In this document: one piece after another, positions 42,572 to 52,171 of the stretch | Layout of the letters: every line of letters starts with the position of its first letter | How positions within the stretch are numbered: the first letter of the stretch is position 1 | Assembly: GCF_016908355.1 (NCBI RefSeq) | Contig: NZ_JAFBDT010000015.1 | Span: forward strand, 1-62,882 | Reading direction: 5' to 3' | Source: Fusibacter tunisiensis | GTDB taxonomy: Bacteria; Bacillota; Clostridia; Peptostreptococcales; Acidaminobacteraceae | DNA: 62,882 nucleotides | Position numbers and translations under genes: made by a program | Notes under the pieces: model-generated | The model's input: only the letters and a program-made list of their open reading frames with translations | Databases searched by the model: none | What the model was told of the DNA's origin: nothing

Positions 42572-43672
42572 TTATGACTCTGGATCATATAAAAAGAGTT
42601 CAAGTTCTCCAAGTTTATCCATGTTGATAGACTCTGAAAATGCATTTGGTACAGAAACTCTGTTCGCAAGTCCATCACTTATAAATCGTTTTTCAGGCGT
42701 CTTTTCATATTGATTAAGCCACCACGTTAACTGCATGTCCCCATCACCACTTTGAACGCGATGTACCCTTGAAGGATCAAACCCACTTGAATATATTGGT
42801 CGCGTTGGTTTCCACCCTACTTTTAAGACAATTTCATTATGATACGCAGCCGTTTCATAGTCGCCTTCTACAACATATTGCCTCAACAAATCCGAACTGG
42901 GTGCTTTACCATATGGAAGGGCTAAAGAAGCCATTTGCAGTTGTGAATTGATTTGATTAAAATGTTGAACATTTCGACCTAAAGCCTTCTGAATGCCTTC
43001 AGCGTTAAGGACACTTAAATCTTCATGATCGTATGCGTGATTTCCAATTTCATACCCATTGTCATACAGATACTGTAGTTTTTCTTCAATGTATTCAGGC
43101 TGACCGAAAGGATTCCCAGCATTTAAATAAAATACAGCTGATCTGCCAAATTCGGGATTTCTTTCATAAAAATCATCCAAAATGGCCACCACACAATTGG
43201 GATCAACTTCTATTTCACCCTCTTTTTCTAGATAATTGAAATTTGTCCTATGTCCATCGTCAAAGGTAAGGACCACTGGCGTCCTTCCCGCAGGCACGTC
43301 ATAACTGCCATTTATAAAAGCTGACATTGGAATTGTTGTAAATCCCATATCGTACAATCTTTGAAGATCAGATTTAAAAGACTCAACTGTACGTGCATAC
43401 TCAGAATTGCGTTCACTTAAATTATGATACATAACAATCATAATTTCTCCCGATTCATTCGGTTTAATGGTTTTGTAATCCACTGGAGGTTCTGTTTCCA
43501 GTTCTGTTTCCGGTTCTGTTTCCGGTTCTGTTTCTGGTTCTGTCGTAATTTCAGTTGTTACTTGAGGACTTTCACTTGCTATTTCTGACACTTGAGTCTC
43601 TACTTGAGCAGCACAACCCATTAGGCCACCAAATGTAACTAAAAACAAAAGTCCCAGCAAAATCTTTTTCAT
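42572..43672 (-). CDS. polysaccharide deacetylase family lipoprotein
   Basis: The 366-residue protein has a lipoprotein signal peptide with lipobox LMGC (Cys20), then a Glu/Thr/Pro-rich linker made of ETEP repeats (about 45-65) and a NodB-like domain with LTFDDGHRTNF (about 133-143) and GNHAYDHEDL (about 215-224). These are the metal- and catalysis-related motifs of sugar deacetylases, acting outside the membrane. The carbohydrate substrate, possibly peptidoglycan or an exopolysaccharide, is not known. GGGAGG precedes the ATG. Confidence 0.9.
   Translation of the reverse strand: MKKILLGLLFLVTFGGLMGCAAQVETQVSEIASESPQVTTEITTEPETEPETEPETELETEPPVDYKTIKPNESGEIMIVMYHNLSERNSEYARTVESFKSDLQRLYDMGFTTIPMSAFINGSYDVPAGRTPVVLTFDDGHRTNFNYLEKEGEIEVDPNCVVAILDDFYERNPEFGRSAVFYLNAGNPFGQPEYIEEKLQYLYDNGYEIGNHAYDHEDLSVLNAEGIQKALGRNVQHFNQINSQLQMASLALPYGKAPSSDLLRQYVVEGDYETAAYHNEIVLKVGWKPTRPIYSSGFDPSRVHRVQSGDGDMQLTWWLNQYEKTPEKRFISDGLANRVSVPNAFSESINMDKLGELELFLYDPES
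43488..43543. repeat. 12-bp tandem repeat in the lipoprotein linker
   Basis: About 4.7 imperfect copies of GGTTCTGTTTCC (plus-strand reading) encode the Glu-Thr-Glu-Pro repeats of the deacetylase linker. A repeat of 12 bp keeps the frame, so copy number could change linker length between strains. Confidence 0.85.
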
Positions 43673-43752
43673 AACTTTTCAGCCTCCCTTCAGATGTTAT
43701 TTTTATTATACCCTCAAATCCGTGATTTTCATACCTGAATCATTGTTTTCTT

Positions 43753-43781
43753 TTGTGTTTATATATGGATTGTGCTATACT
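43753..43781 (+). promoter_or_regulatory. promoter of the DUF4364-protease operon
   Basis: TTGTGT (43753-43758) and TATACT (43776-43781) are 17 bases apart with an extended TG before the -10. A TATAAT (43705-43710) on the minus strand with no clear -35 may serve the divergent deacetylase gene. Confidence 0.6.
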
Positions 43782-43830
43782 ATTCCATAGATTTTAGGTA
43801 ATCGCAAGAAATTAAAGGAGGGATTTATTT

Positions 43831-44364
43831 TTGAAAATAAGTCCAGATCAACAACTTAAATCGAAAATTAAATTGCTCTATATTCTCAATCAGTTTTCAG
43901 TGCCCCTAACCAATCAACAAATGACTGATTTTGTGCTGGAGCATGATATCATGAATTATTTTGATTTGCAGCAATACCTTACTGATTTGGTAGACTCCTC
44001 CATGTTGGAATATTCAGACAGCGAAGGCGAACACTATTATATCATCACTGAAAGTGGCAAAAACACTTTGGAGCTCTTTTCAGATCGTGTCTCTCAATCT
44101 CTTAGACGCAAGATTAATGACAGTGTTGATTCAAAGAAAAAATCATTTGTGATAAAAACTAATATTACAGCAGATTATACCAAGGAAGATGACAACGATT
44201 ACATGGTTCATCTGAGCGTTAAAGAAGGCATCTACACTTTAATGGATATCAAGGTAAACGTGGTGTCAAACAAACATGCAAAAACCATATGCGACAATTG
44301 GCAAAAAAAAGCGCAGTACCTTTATGGAGATATCCTAAATAAATTGCTAGATTCATCAGATTAA
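43831..44364 (+). CDS. DUF4364 family winged-helix-like protein
   Basis: The 177-residue protein begins with TTG (AAAGGAGGG upstream) and has a helical N-terminal part consistent with a winged helix (IKLLYILNQFSVPLTNQQM to YYIITESGKNTLELF, about 13-90), followed by a beta-rich domain. It belongs to DUF4364, common in Clostridia and suspected to be regulatory; the function is not established. It lies 12 bases before the protease gene and is probably cotranscribed. Confidence 0.82.
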   Translation: MKISPDQQLKSKIKLLYILNQFSVPLTNQQMTDFVLEHDIMNYFDLQQYLTDLVDSSMLEYSDSEGEHYYIITESGKNTLELFSDRVSQSLRRKINDSVDSKKKSFVIKTNITADYTKEDDNDYMVHLSVKEGIYTLMDIKVNVVSNKHAKTICDNWQKKAQYLYGDILNKLLDSSD

Positions 44365-44376
44365 ATGGAGTTTTAT

Positions 44377-45588
44377 ATGAATCGATTTCTTGCAACACTA
44401 ACGGCAACTTTTGTTGTCGTTTTGAATATGCAAATAACTTTACCCAAACAGATGCCGACTCACTTTAATATGCCCTTGACTTACAATACATATGAAACGG
44501 TGGACATCAAAGACTTCTCGACAGATCAAGGCAGTTCAAGCAATTGCTGGGCTATTGCAGCAAATACTGCATTTCGCCTTTATGTCAAAAAGCATTTTAA
44601 TACCCTTTTGTATTTAGATGACCAGCATATAATTGATGCGTCCCCAGTCCCGGTCACCAACACTTCCGGTGGTCATTTTAAATACGCGTCGACCTACTAT
44701 TTAAACCACACAGGCCCTATTGACAATGATGGCAACATGCCCTATTGGTTAAGCGCATATGAAAACATATCCAATCAACCACAAGCTATAAAATGGCACA
44801 TTCAAAACCAGGGTAGTGTAATCGCATCGGTTTTTTACGAACCCAATAGGACAGGTTTTTTCAATGAACCCGAAAGCGCTTATTACAACCCTTCTACCAA
44901 TAATCCAATGACACATAATGTTTTGCTTGTTGGCTGGGATGATACCTACAGCAGGCACAATTTCAGAAATAAACCCAAGCAAAACGGTGCATTTATTGCA
45001 CAAAACAGTTTCGGTTCCAACTGGGGGAAAGAAGGTCTTTTCTATATTTCTTATGAAGACGCCCAGGTTTTATCTGAAGTCTATGCTCTGACAAAAATAA
45101 AGCCTGCAGACAAGTCACAAGTCCATTATTATGATGAAACTGGCGTCACCCATTTTGATGGGTTTGGGGCACAAAGCACAGTTTGGGCGGCAAACACCTA
45201 TACCGCGTCGAAACACCATCCGACTCATTTATACGCCATAGGCTTATACACAGATGGTCCGACACATATAGAAATTTATACAGGTCATAAGTCTGCAAAA
45301 GACAGCGAAAACACATTTGACTCAAAACACTTCATTAGATTTCCTGGATATCACACAATTGAACTCAAGAATCCACTTGCTTTAGATATCAATCAACGTT
45401 TTCATATTAAGGTGATTTTTAAGGGACAAACACCTTTCCTTATTCCAATTGAAGCCCCTTATCCCCACATGTCTTATACCGTAACAAGTGCCCCACAGGA
45501 GGGCTATCTTGGGTATGACACTTATAAGGTTTCCAATCAAGACTTTAGATCAAATTCAAGCATTGCAATTCGCGCTTATACAAAATAA
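44377..45588 (+). CDS. secreted C1-family cysteine protease with lectin-like domain
   Basis: The 403-residue protein has a signal-like N-terminus (about 1-25), then a papain-fold domain with DQGSSSNCWAIAA (Gln and catalytic Cys), MTHNVLLVGWDD (catalytic His) and QNSFGSNWGKEG (catalytic Asn). A C-terminal domain (about 245-403) resembles the lectin-like domain found in clostridial C1 proteases. It lacks a visible LPxTG anchor. The start at 44377 follows TGGAG; 44365 is the alternative. Confidence 0.88.
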   Translation: MNRFLATLTATFVVVLNMQITLPKQMPTHFNMPLTYNTYETVDIKDFSTDQGSSSNCWAIAANTAFRLYVKKHFNTLLYLDDQHIIDASPVPVTNTSGGHFKYASTYYLNHTGPIDNDGNMPYWLSAYENISNQPQAIKWHIQNQGSVIASVFYEPNRTGFFNEPESAYYNPSTNNPMTHNVLLVGWDDTYSRHNFRNKPKQNGAFIAQNSFGSNWGKEGLFYISYEDAQVLSEVYALTKIKPADKSQVHYYDETGVTHFDGFGAQSTVWAANTYTASKHHPTHLYAIGLYTDGPTHIEIYTGHKSAKDSENTFDSKHFIRFPGYHTIELKNPLALDINQRFHIKVIFKGQTPFLIPIEAPYPHMSYTVTSAPQEGYLGYDTYKVSNQDFRSNSSIAIRAYTK

Positions 45589-45625
45589 AGTACACTTTTT
45601 TCACCGGGAAAAAAGTGTACTTTTT
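45587..45625. terminator. bidirectional terminator between the protease gene and folC
   Basis: AAAGTACACTTTTTT/AAAAAAGTGTACTTT with a short loop lies between two convergent genes. Confidence 0.9.
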
Positions 45626-45626
45626 A

Positions 45627-46913
45627 TTAGGTCTTTTCAATTATCCATTTTCTTGCCCTACCTACCATATACAGAGAACCAAAACATACGATTAAAGGCG
45701 GTTTTCCATAATCAGCCTCAATTTTCATAGCCAGTGCCATCGCTAATTCAACAGAGTCAAAGGCCCCAAGCACCGGTACACCTTGAATCATCTTTTTTAA
45801 ATCTTCTGCAGCCATCGCTCTTGGATTGTCTGGTTTTGTTGTTATAATGCCTTGAAGTTCTGGGACAATTATATCCAACATATGGGTCACATCTTTATCT
45901 TCTAACACACCCATAACCCCTACAACAAAATAATCTTTCCCATGCAACCGCAACATCTCTCTCAAACCAATTATACCATGAACATTGTGAGCACCATCTA
46001 TTATAACCAAAGGGTCGCTTGAGACGCGCTCCATCCGTACCATCCATTTGGCTTCTTTAAGCCCTTGCTGTAAAGCCAAATCAGAAATAGAATACCCAAT
46101 TTCCCTTAACACATCGATGGTTTTTATGGCTACAGCTGCATTTTCAATTTGATAAGGTGCAATGAGAGACAATTGATAAGGTTTGCCCTCAAATTCAAAC
46201 CGCTGATATTCTAATGTAGAGTTACGATTCTTAAGCGTTTCAAACGAAACTTCAGTCAGCACAGCTCCACGGCCTTCACAAACCCTTTTCACAACAGCCA
46301 TCGCTGACTCTTTTTGTGGGTAAGAGACAACATGGCATTTTTCTTTAATAATCCCTGCCTTTTCAGCTGCTATTTGTTCAATTGTGTCTCCCAGATAAGC
46401 AACATGGTCTAAATCAATCGGGGTAATTACAGCAACTTCGGGCGAAGTCACTACATTTGTAGCATCAAGTCTCCCCCCTAAGCCAACTTCTAAAACCACC
46501 ACATCACACTTGTTTTTTTCAAAATACAAAAACCCAATAGCCGTTACAATTTCAAATTCAGTAGGATGGGCCCGTCCCTCTGACACCATTTCTTCAACCT
46601 TAACTTTTACAATTTCAGTGAGTTGGGCCAGTTCTAAATCAGAAATCATAGTCCCATCAATTTGCATGCGTTCATTAAAAACTTCAATAAATGGAGATGT
46701 ATACAAGCCAGTTTTGTAACCCGATTTCCTAAGAACTGTTGAAATCATCGAAGAAGTTGATCCCTTACCATTTGTCCCCGCAACATGAATAACCTTAAGC
46801 CGCTCTTGAGGATTATCCAGCCGATTCAATAGGTCTTTAATGTTATCAAGTCCCAGTTTACTGCCAAACTTATAGGTTCCATGAATGTAGTTCAAAGCTT
46901 CTGAATAGTTCAT
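45627..46913 (-). CDS. folC: folylpolyglutamate synthase / dihydrofolate synthase
   Basis: The 428-residue Mur-ligase-fold enzyme adds glutamate to folates. The P-loop is HVAGTNGKGSTSSMIS (about 43-58), and SVLVVLEVGLGGRLDATNV is the conserved LGGRLDATNV segment (about 142-151). The ATG at 46913 follows GAGGG, ten bases after the valS stop, so it is cotranscribed with valS. Confidence 0.95.
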   Translation of the reverse strand: MNYSEALNYIHGTYKFGSKLGLDNIKDLLNRLDNPQERLKVIHVAGTNGKGSTSSMISTVLRKSGYKTGLYTSPFIEVFNERMQIDGTMISDLELAQLTEIVKVKVEEMVSEGRAHPTEFEIVTAIGFLYFEKNKCDVVVLEVGLGGRLDATNVVTSPEVAVITPIDLDHVAYLGDTIEQIAAEKAGIIKEKCHVVSYPQKESAMAVVKRVCEGRGAVLTEVSFETLKNRNSTLEYQRFEFEGKPYQLSLIAPYQIENAAVAIKTIDVLREIGYSISDLALQQGLKEAKWMVRMERVSSDPLVIIDGAHNVHGIIGLREMLRLHGKDYFVVGVMGVLEDKDVTHMLDIIVPELQGIITTKPDNPRAMAAEDLKKMIQGVPVLGAFDSVELAMALAMKIEADYGKPPLIVCFGSLYMVGRARKWIIEKT

Positions 46914-46923
46914 TTTATATCCC

Positions 46924-49563
46924 TCATAGCTTCTTTTCAATTTGTGCAATACGATTATTTACTGTTTCTAACATCTCTTCATACTTCTGTTGCTTTTCTT
47001 TTTCTTCCTCAATTAAGTGGGCAGGGGCTTTTTTTACAAAGCCTTCGTTGGCTAACTTTTGAACCACTCTTGAAACTTCTTTTTCTAATTTTACTTTTTC
47101 TTTTGTGAGACGGTCCATTTCTTTCACATAGTCCACCAAATCGTCTAAAGGCAAGAACAATTCAGCGCCGTGAATAACAGTCGATACCGCTTCTTCTGGA
47201 ACTGCATTTCCTTCATCAGAAAGAACAACATCCGAGCAAGAGGCAAGCGCTATCAAATACTCAGATTGTGCGACCAACAGCGCCCCAATTTCAGGGTCAG
47301 ATGCTTTAACAATACATTTGGCCTTGCGTGACTGTATTACATCCATTTCCGCACGGACATTACGAATGTTTCGAATTGCATCCATCAAAGATGCCATTTC
47401 AGATTCTGCTTTTTCGTCTAACCATTTTTCTTCTGAAACTGGCCAATGGTCTGTCACCAAGAGCGTTTTTTCGCCTGGCATAAACCGCCAAATTTCTTCA
47501 GTTATAAATGGCATAAACGGATGCAACGCTCTTAAGATGTCTTTTAAAACTTTAACAAGTACTTTTTGAACCGTACGTTTTTCATTTGGATCTTCTCCGT
47601 AAAGTCTTTTCTTAGCAAGTTCAATATACCAGTCACAGTATTCATTCCATGTAAACTCATATATTTTCCCAGCAGCAAGTCCAAGTTCAAATTTTTCAAG
47701 TGTTTCCGTCACTTCAGATACAACATTTGATAAACGGGATAATATCCATTTATCTGCCAAAGTAAAGACCTCTGTTCCGTCAAAATCAGTATCGGTATTA
47801 TCCAATCCCATAATTACAAACCGAGAAGCGTTCCAAAGTTTATTTGCAAAATTCCGAGACCCTTCCACACGTTCAATTTGAAACTTTAAGTCATTGCCCG
47901 GACTGTTTCCAGTTGCAAGCATAAATCTTAAAGCATCTGCACCATATTGATCGATAATTTCAAGGGGATCTACACCATTTCCAAGTGATTTACTCATTTT
48001 TTTGCCAGAAGCATCACGAACAAGTCCATGTAAAAACACATGGTCAAATGGTAGTTTGTCTGTCAACTCAAGACCTGAAAATACCATCCGTATAACCCAG
48101 AAAAAGATAATGTCATATCCAGTAACCAAAACATTGGTTGGATAAAAATAGTCAAGTTCAGGTGTTTTATTGGGCCATCCCAATGTTGAAAAAGGCCATA
48201 AAGCACTAGAAAACCAAGTGTCCAGCACATCTTCATCCTGTCTAAATCGGCTCCCCCCACACCCTGTACAGACATCAGGCATTTCTTTGGCAACATGCAT
48301 CTCACCACATGTTTCGCAGTAATAAGCTGGAATTCGATGGCCCCACCACAGTTGTCTAGAAATACACCAATCTCTTATATTTTCAAGCCAGTTTAAATAA
48401 ACCTTTGTAAAACGATCCGGAATAATATTAAGGGATTTATTTTGAACCACATCAATTGCAGGTTTTGCAAGAGGTTCCATTTGGACAAACCACTGGTCAG
48501 ATACTCTTGGCTCAATAACTGTATGACATCTGTAACAAGTACCTACATTGTGTGGATGGTCTTTCACCGAAACCAAATACCCTTCAGATTTTAAATCTTC
48601 AACAAGTACTTTCCGGCAAGCATACCGGTCTAATCCCTGATATTTTCCAGCATTTTCATTCATCGTCGCATCAGGATTCAAAATATTGATTTGCGCTAGG
48701 TTATGTCTCTGACCGATTTCAAAATCGTTTGGATCATGTGCAGGCGTTACTTTTAGAGCCCCTGTTCCAAACTCTAAATCCACATAATCATCCGCAACAA
48801 TTGGGATCTCACGATTCATAAGTGGCAGAACACACATTTTCCCAACCAAATGGGTGTATCGCGTATCCTTTGGATTTACAGCAACTGCCGTGTCCGCCAA
48901 CATCGTCTCTGGTCTCGTAGTGGCAATTTCAAGATATTCATTTGTCCCTTTCACTGGGTACTTAATATGCCAAAAATGACCTGGTTTTTCTTCATGTTCA
49001 ACTTCAGCATCAGATAAAGTCGTTTTACAATCTGGACACCAGTTGATGAGCCTATTTCCCCGGTAAATCAAGCCCTTTTCATAGAGCTTTACAAAAACTT
49101 CTGTCACAGCATCATTACAGCCCTCATCCATTGTAAATCGCTCTTTGTCCCAATCACAGGAAGACCCTAGTTTTTGCATTTGATTTACAATAATTCGACC
49201 ATAATCATCACGCCATTGCCAAGCCCGCTCTAAAAATGCTTCTCGACCAAGTGCTTCTTTTTTTATGCCTTCTTTTTCTTCAATTGATTTTAAAACACGA
49301 ACCTCTGTTGCAATACTTGCGTGATCCGTTCCTGGAAGCCAAAGGGCTTCATAGCCTTGTAACCTTTTAAAGCGTATTAAGATGTCTTGAAGTGTTTGAT
49401 CAAGTGCATGTCCCATATGCAATTGTCCTGTAATATTTGGTGGTGGCAGCACAATGGTATACGGTTTTTTATCCGGATTCACTTTTGCGCTAAAACTCTT
49501 TTGATCCAACCACGCTTGATAGATTCTGTCCTCAAAGTCTTTTGGATTGTACTTACTCTGCAT
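46924..49563 (-). CDS. valS: valyl-tRNA synthetase
   Basis: The 879-residue class I synthetase has the HIGH-type PNITGQLHMGHA (about 41-52), a large editing insert (CP1) and KMSKSLGNGVDP (about 518-529), and the typical C-terminal coiled coil (about 815-879). The ATG at 49563 follows GGGAGG. It is preceded by a T-box leader and followed by folC. Confidence 0.98.
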   Translation of the reverse strand: MQSKYNPKDFEDRIYQAWLDQKSFSAKVNPDKKPYTIVLPPPNITGQLHMGHALDQTLQDILIRFKRLQGYEALWLPGTDHASIATEVRVLKSIEEKEGIKKEALGREAFLERAWQWRDDYGRIIVNQMQKLGSSCDWDKERFTMDEGCNDAVTEVFVKLYEKGLIYRGNRLINWCPDCKTTLSDAEVEHEEKPGHFWHIKYPVKGTNEYLEIATTRPETMLADTAVAVNPKDTRYTHLVGKMCVLPLMNREIPIVADDYVDLEFGTGALKVTPAHDPNDFEIGQRHNLAQINILNPDATMNENAGKYQGLDRYACRKVLVEDLKSEGYLVSVKDHPHNVGTCYRCHTVIEPRVSDQWFVQMEPLAKPAIDVVQNKSLNIIPDRFTKVYLNWLENIRDWCISRQLWWGHRIPAYYCETCGEMHVAKEMPDVCTGCGGSRFRQDEDVLDTWFSSALWPFSTLGWPNKTPELDYFYPTNVLVTGYDIIFFWVIRMVFSGLELTDKLPFDHVFLHGLVRDASGKKMSKSLGNGVDPLEIIDQYGADALRFMLATGNSPGNDLKFQIERVEGSRNFANKLWNASRFVIMGLDNTDTDFDGTEVFTLADKWILSRLSNVVSEVTETLEKFELGLAAGKIYEFTWNEYCDWYIELAKKRLYGEDPNEKRTVQKVLVKVLKDILRALHPFMPFITEEIWRFMPGEKTLLVTDHWPVSEEKWLDEKAESEMASLMDAIRNIRNVRAEMDVIQSRKAKCIVKASDPEIGALLVAQSEYLIALASCSDVVLSDEGNAVPEEAVSTVIHGAELFLPLDDLVDYVKEMDRLTKEKVKLEKEVSRVVQKLANEGFVKKAPAHLIEEEKEKQQKYEEMLETVNNRIAQIEKKL

Positions 49564-49585
49564 AATGTCCTCCCAAAAATTTTCA

Positions 49586-49840
49586 TAAAAAAAGCCCATT
49601 CATCCCACAAAGGGACGAATGGACCGCGTTACCACCCTAATTTCAGTTCATTTGAACTGACACTCATGACAAATATAACGGTTTTAACCGGATTTACCTA
49701 CTATACTTACTATACGTTCAGTAAATCGCCTCAAATGCTACCTTCAATGCCTTCCAGCAAAAGGGTCTTACAGCCGACGAACCCTTCTCTCTATTACTTA
49801 AGTACATTTACTCCTCATTGTCACAGGCTTTTATAAAATT
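49586..49840 (-). promoter_or_regulatory. T-box leader of valS-folC
   Basis: The T-box AGGGTGGTAACGCGG (49624-49638) precedes the terminator CCATTCGTCCC/GGGATGAATGG (about 49595-49622) and a T run. The specifier reads GAAG-GTA (49739-49745); GTA is a valine codon. It fills most of the 420-base gap before valS. Confidence 0.95.
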
Positions 49841-49846
49841 GTTTAT

Positions 49847-49875
49847 ATTATAATCAATCCAATGCCCCTTGTCAA
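49847..49875 (-). promoter_or_regulatory. valS promoter (full consensus)
   Basis: TTGACA (49870-49875) and TATAAT (49847-49852) are 17 bases apart, a perfect sigma-A promoter. Confidence 0.88.
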
Positions 49876-49886
49876 CAGGTGTTGCT

Positions 49887-49923
49887 TTGAATTAAAATAG
49901 GGGTGTCAATATAATCCTATTTT
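49887..49923 (+). promoter_or_regulatory. promoter of the LiaF-like gene with an inverted repeat around the -10
   Basis: TTGAAT (49887-49892) and TATAAT (49910-49915) are 17 bases apart. The arms AAAATAGG (49894-49901) and CCTATTTT (49916-49923) flank the -10 as an inverted repeat of 8-bp arms, a possible operator. Confidence 0.6.
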
Positions 49924-49983
49924 AAGTAATTTCTAACGTATTCTTAACCCATTTAAATGATAATAAGAAAGGAGGTAATTATT

Positions 49984-50529
49984 ATGACACATAAAAATCG
50001 TTTTTTGGGAATCCTATTAATCTTAACTGGTGGTCTATTAATTTTAAATCACTACAATCTTGTACATATTAACATATGGGATTTTTGGCCTTTAGTCCTC
50101 ATCTACATTGGAATTCGGGCTGAAAATGACTACTTTCAAGGAATTGGCGGAAGCAGTAAACTTATGACAGCACCTATTATGGTCTTTATTGGCACCTATT
50201 TTTTAATGCACCAGTTTCTACCAAACTTTTTAGAGGACTTATTCTTTCCTGTACTCTTATTGGGCATTTCAATTGGTGCTTTTCAAAAAGCTTACTTCGG
50301 TTATAATCGCAAACAAAACTACAGAACAGGTGTCATTATCGGCGTTATATCTGCGCTCCTTTTTATTGAACATTTAAGTATTTTCGATTTGGATCTTTTA
50401 GTCTATGCCGCCTTTATTTTAATCGGTTTATTCCTCTTAAGAAGAACCCATTATGATTTTGAACTGGATGTAGAAGAAGAGGAAGAGGAAGAGGAAGAGT
50501 CTGAAGAACGCTATTACACCAAACAGTAA
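49984..50529 (+). CDS. LiaF/LiaI-type membrane protein
   Basis: The 181-residue protein has four to five membrane helices. The opening GILLILTGGLLILNHYNLVHI with WDFWPLVLIYIGI is the LiaI-LiaF transmembrane signature, linked to envelope stress response in Firmicutes. The C-terminus is very acidic (nine consecutive Glu). No LiaR/LiaS-type two-component genes are adjacent. The start follows AAAGGAGG. It has its own promoter and terminator. Confidence 0.8.
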   Translation: MTHKNRFLGILLILTGGLLILNHYNLVHINIWDFWPLVLIYIGIRAENDYFQGIGGSSKLMTAPIMVFIGTYFLMHQFLPNFLEDLFFPVLLLGISIGAFQKAYFGYNRKQNYRTGVIIGVISALLFIEHLSIFDLDLLVYAAFILIGLFLLRRTHYDFELDVEEEEEEEEESEERYYTKQ

Positions 50530-50538
50530 GACACTTGT

Positions 50539-50572
50539 AAGGGTGGGGATTTACAAATCCCCACCCTTTTTA
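50539..50572 (+). terminator. terminator of the LiaF-like gene
   Basis: A 13-base-pair stem AAGGGTGGGGATT/AATCCCCACCCTT with a TACA loop is followed by a T run on the plus strand. The minus-strand copy lacks a T run, so it does not clearly end the ABC gene. Confidence 0.9.
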
Positions 50573-52171
50573 TGACTTTAAGACTATAAATTCATCAACG
50601 ATATCAAATAAAGTTTCATTGTGACTAATAATCAGAGTAATCATTTTATGTTTACGCTTAAGCAATTCTTCTTTAAGCGTTTCAACACCCTCAGAATCTA
50701 GCGCAGAAACAGGTTCGTCTAGAATCAACACTTCAGATTCTTTTAAAAGTCCCCGAATCAGTGCGACCTTCTGCTTTTCACCACCTGATAAATGATCCAC
50801 GTCATCATGCGCAACACTATCTTCTATATGAAAGGCTTGACACAAGGCGTGCAATTCATTGAGTTCATATTCAGATATCCCTCTCGTTAAATTCTTTTTT
50901 ACAGACATTCTTTGAAGTATTGGCTCCTGTAATACAACAGATATCTTTTCACGCCGAATGCTTCTCATGTTTAAACATCTTATGTCACATGCGTTAAAAA
51001 ATAAGTTGCCATTAAATCTAGAATTAATACCTATCAAAATATCAATCAATGTTGTTTTCCCTTGGCCGTTCTCTCCCTTTATGCAATAGATTTTCCCTTT
51101 ATTAAAGGAAAAAGTTTTCCCTTCAAATAAGGGGGCGCCTTCAACATATTGAAATCCTAGATCTATAGCATCTACAGACACGATATGATCTATACCCTCG
51201 CTGCCATTAGGCTCGCATTCCATAGCATAAAATTCTTTTAACCGTTTATAGCACAATAAGGCGTGCTGGTACCCCTGCCCAAGTTTCAAAAAATAATCAG
51301 AGTTGCCAATACACATATGTGTGTATGTCGTCACTAAAATCAATTGTCCAATGGTAATCCCATCATTTAAAACTAAATTTCCACCAATCAAAATAACCAA
51401 CATTAAAGATAGATTATGGGTTAAAACGCCTATATTTTCTATGGTAGCCAGTACTTTTGCCATTGCTATTTCTTTGTCTAACAGATCTTTAAAGGTGGTG
51501 TTCATTTCGATGCCAGAACTGTCATACCAAGAATTCACTTTAGTTTCTCTAATTGTAGACAATCTGTCGTAGTGTTTTGCATGGTACATGTTCGTCTGAT
51601 CTCTTACTGCATAGCCTTTACGATATACCTGCTTATTCGTTATGATGATGCCAATAATATTTGCAACCAAAGCCACCACCACTGCAAAAATAAGCAAATA
51701 ACTGACCTTATAAATCAAATAAAATAGCACACCTGTGCTAATTAGTTTAATTATCGCAACCAAAAGATTGTCAAGTGCAAACTGAATGCATGTAATCGCA
51801 TCGTTAAACAGTCGATTATTCAAAGCTGCTGGATTGTATTTTTTTAGTTCTGCAAGTGGTGCGTTCTCAATTTTCTCATCCAAGGCATTGATCATATCAT
51901 TCTTAACCTTTCCACTTACATATGTAGAAACAAGGCCATAAATATATTTGGCTACAATTATTAGAATTGCCAAAAACCCAATTCTAATAATCGAACGCCC
52001 GATAAAGCTTGTGTCCGTTATTTCGGGGTTCCAACCTGTAATCGCGTCAATAAAATCACTAAAAATAAGAGGAATAACGATTTCACCGCTATATATTAAG
52101 AGAAGCAATAGGTTCATTAATATAAGATGCTTCCCATAGTGCCAACTCATTGCGTAAATTCTTTTTAGCAT
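50570..52171 (-). CDS. ABC half-transporter (fused permease and ATPase)
   Basis: The 533-residue protein has an N-terminal membrane domain with about five to six helices (1-300) and a C-terminal ATPase with GENGQGKTT (Walker A, about 358-366), LSGGEKQ and LILDEPVSALD (about 485-495). A single fused copy acts as a homodimer exporter; the substrate (lipid, peptide or drug) is unknown. It is solitary, with no clear promoter found. Confidence 0.87.
   Translation of the reverse strand: MLKRIYAMSWHYGKHLILMNLLLLLIYSGEIVIPLIFSDFIDAITGWNPEITDTSFIGRSIIRIGFLAILIIVAKYIYGLVSTYVSGKVKNDMINALDEKIENAPLAELKKYNPAALNNRLFNDAITCIQFALDNLLVAIIKLISTGVLFYLIYKVSYLLIFAVVVALVANIIGIIITNKQVYRKGYAVRDQTNMYHAKHYDRLSTIRETKVNSWYDSSGIEMNTTFKDLLDKEIAMAKVLATIENIGVLTHNLSLMLVILIGGNLVLNDGITIGQLILVTTYTHMCIGNSDYFLKLGQGYQHALLCYKRLKEFYAMECEPNGSEGIDHIVSVDAIDLGFQYVEGAPLFEGKTFSFNKGKIYCIKGENGQGKTTLIDILIGINSRFNGNLFFNACDIRCLNMRSIRREKISVVLQEPILQRMSVKKNLTRGISEYELNELHALCQAFHIEDSVAHDDVDHLSGGEKQKVALIRGLLKESEVLILDEPVSALDSEGVETLKEELLKRKHKMITLIISHNETLFDIVDEFIVLKS

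Noticed and set aside
43488-43543. Short tandem repeats as a CRISPR array
   Set aside because: The 12-bp repeats are contiguous, coding and have no spacers.
49903-49912. TTGACACC on the minus strand near the valS promoter
   Set aside because: No -10 lies at the right distance downstream; the perfect promoter at 49847-49875 explains valS.
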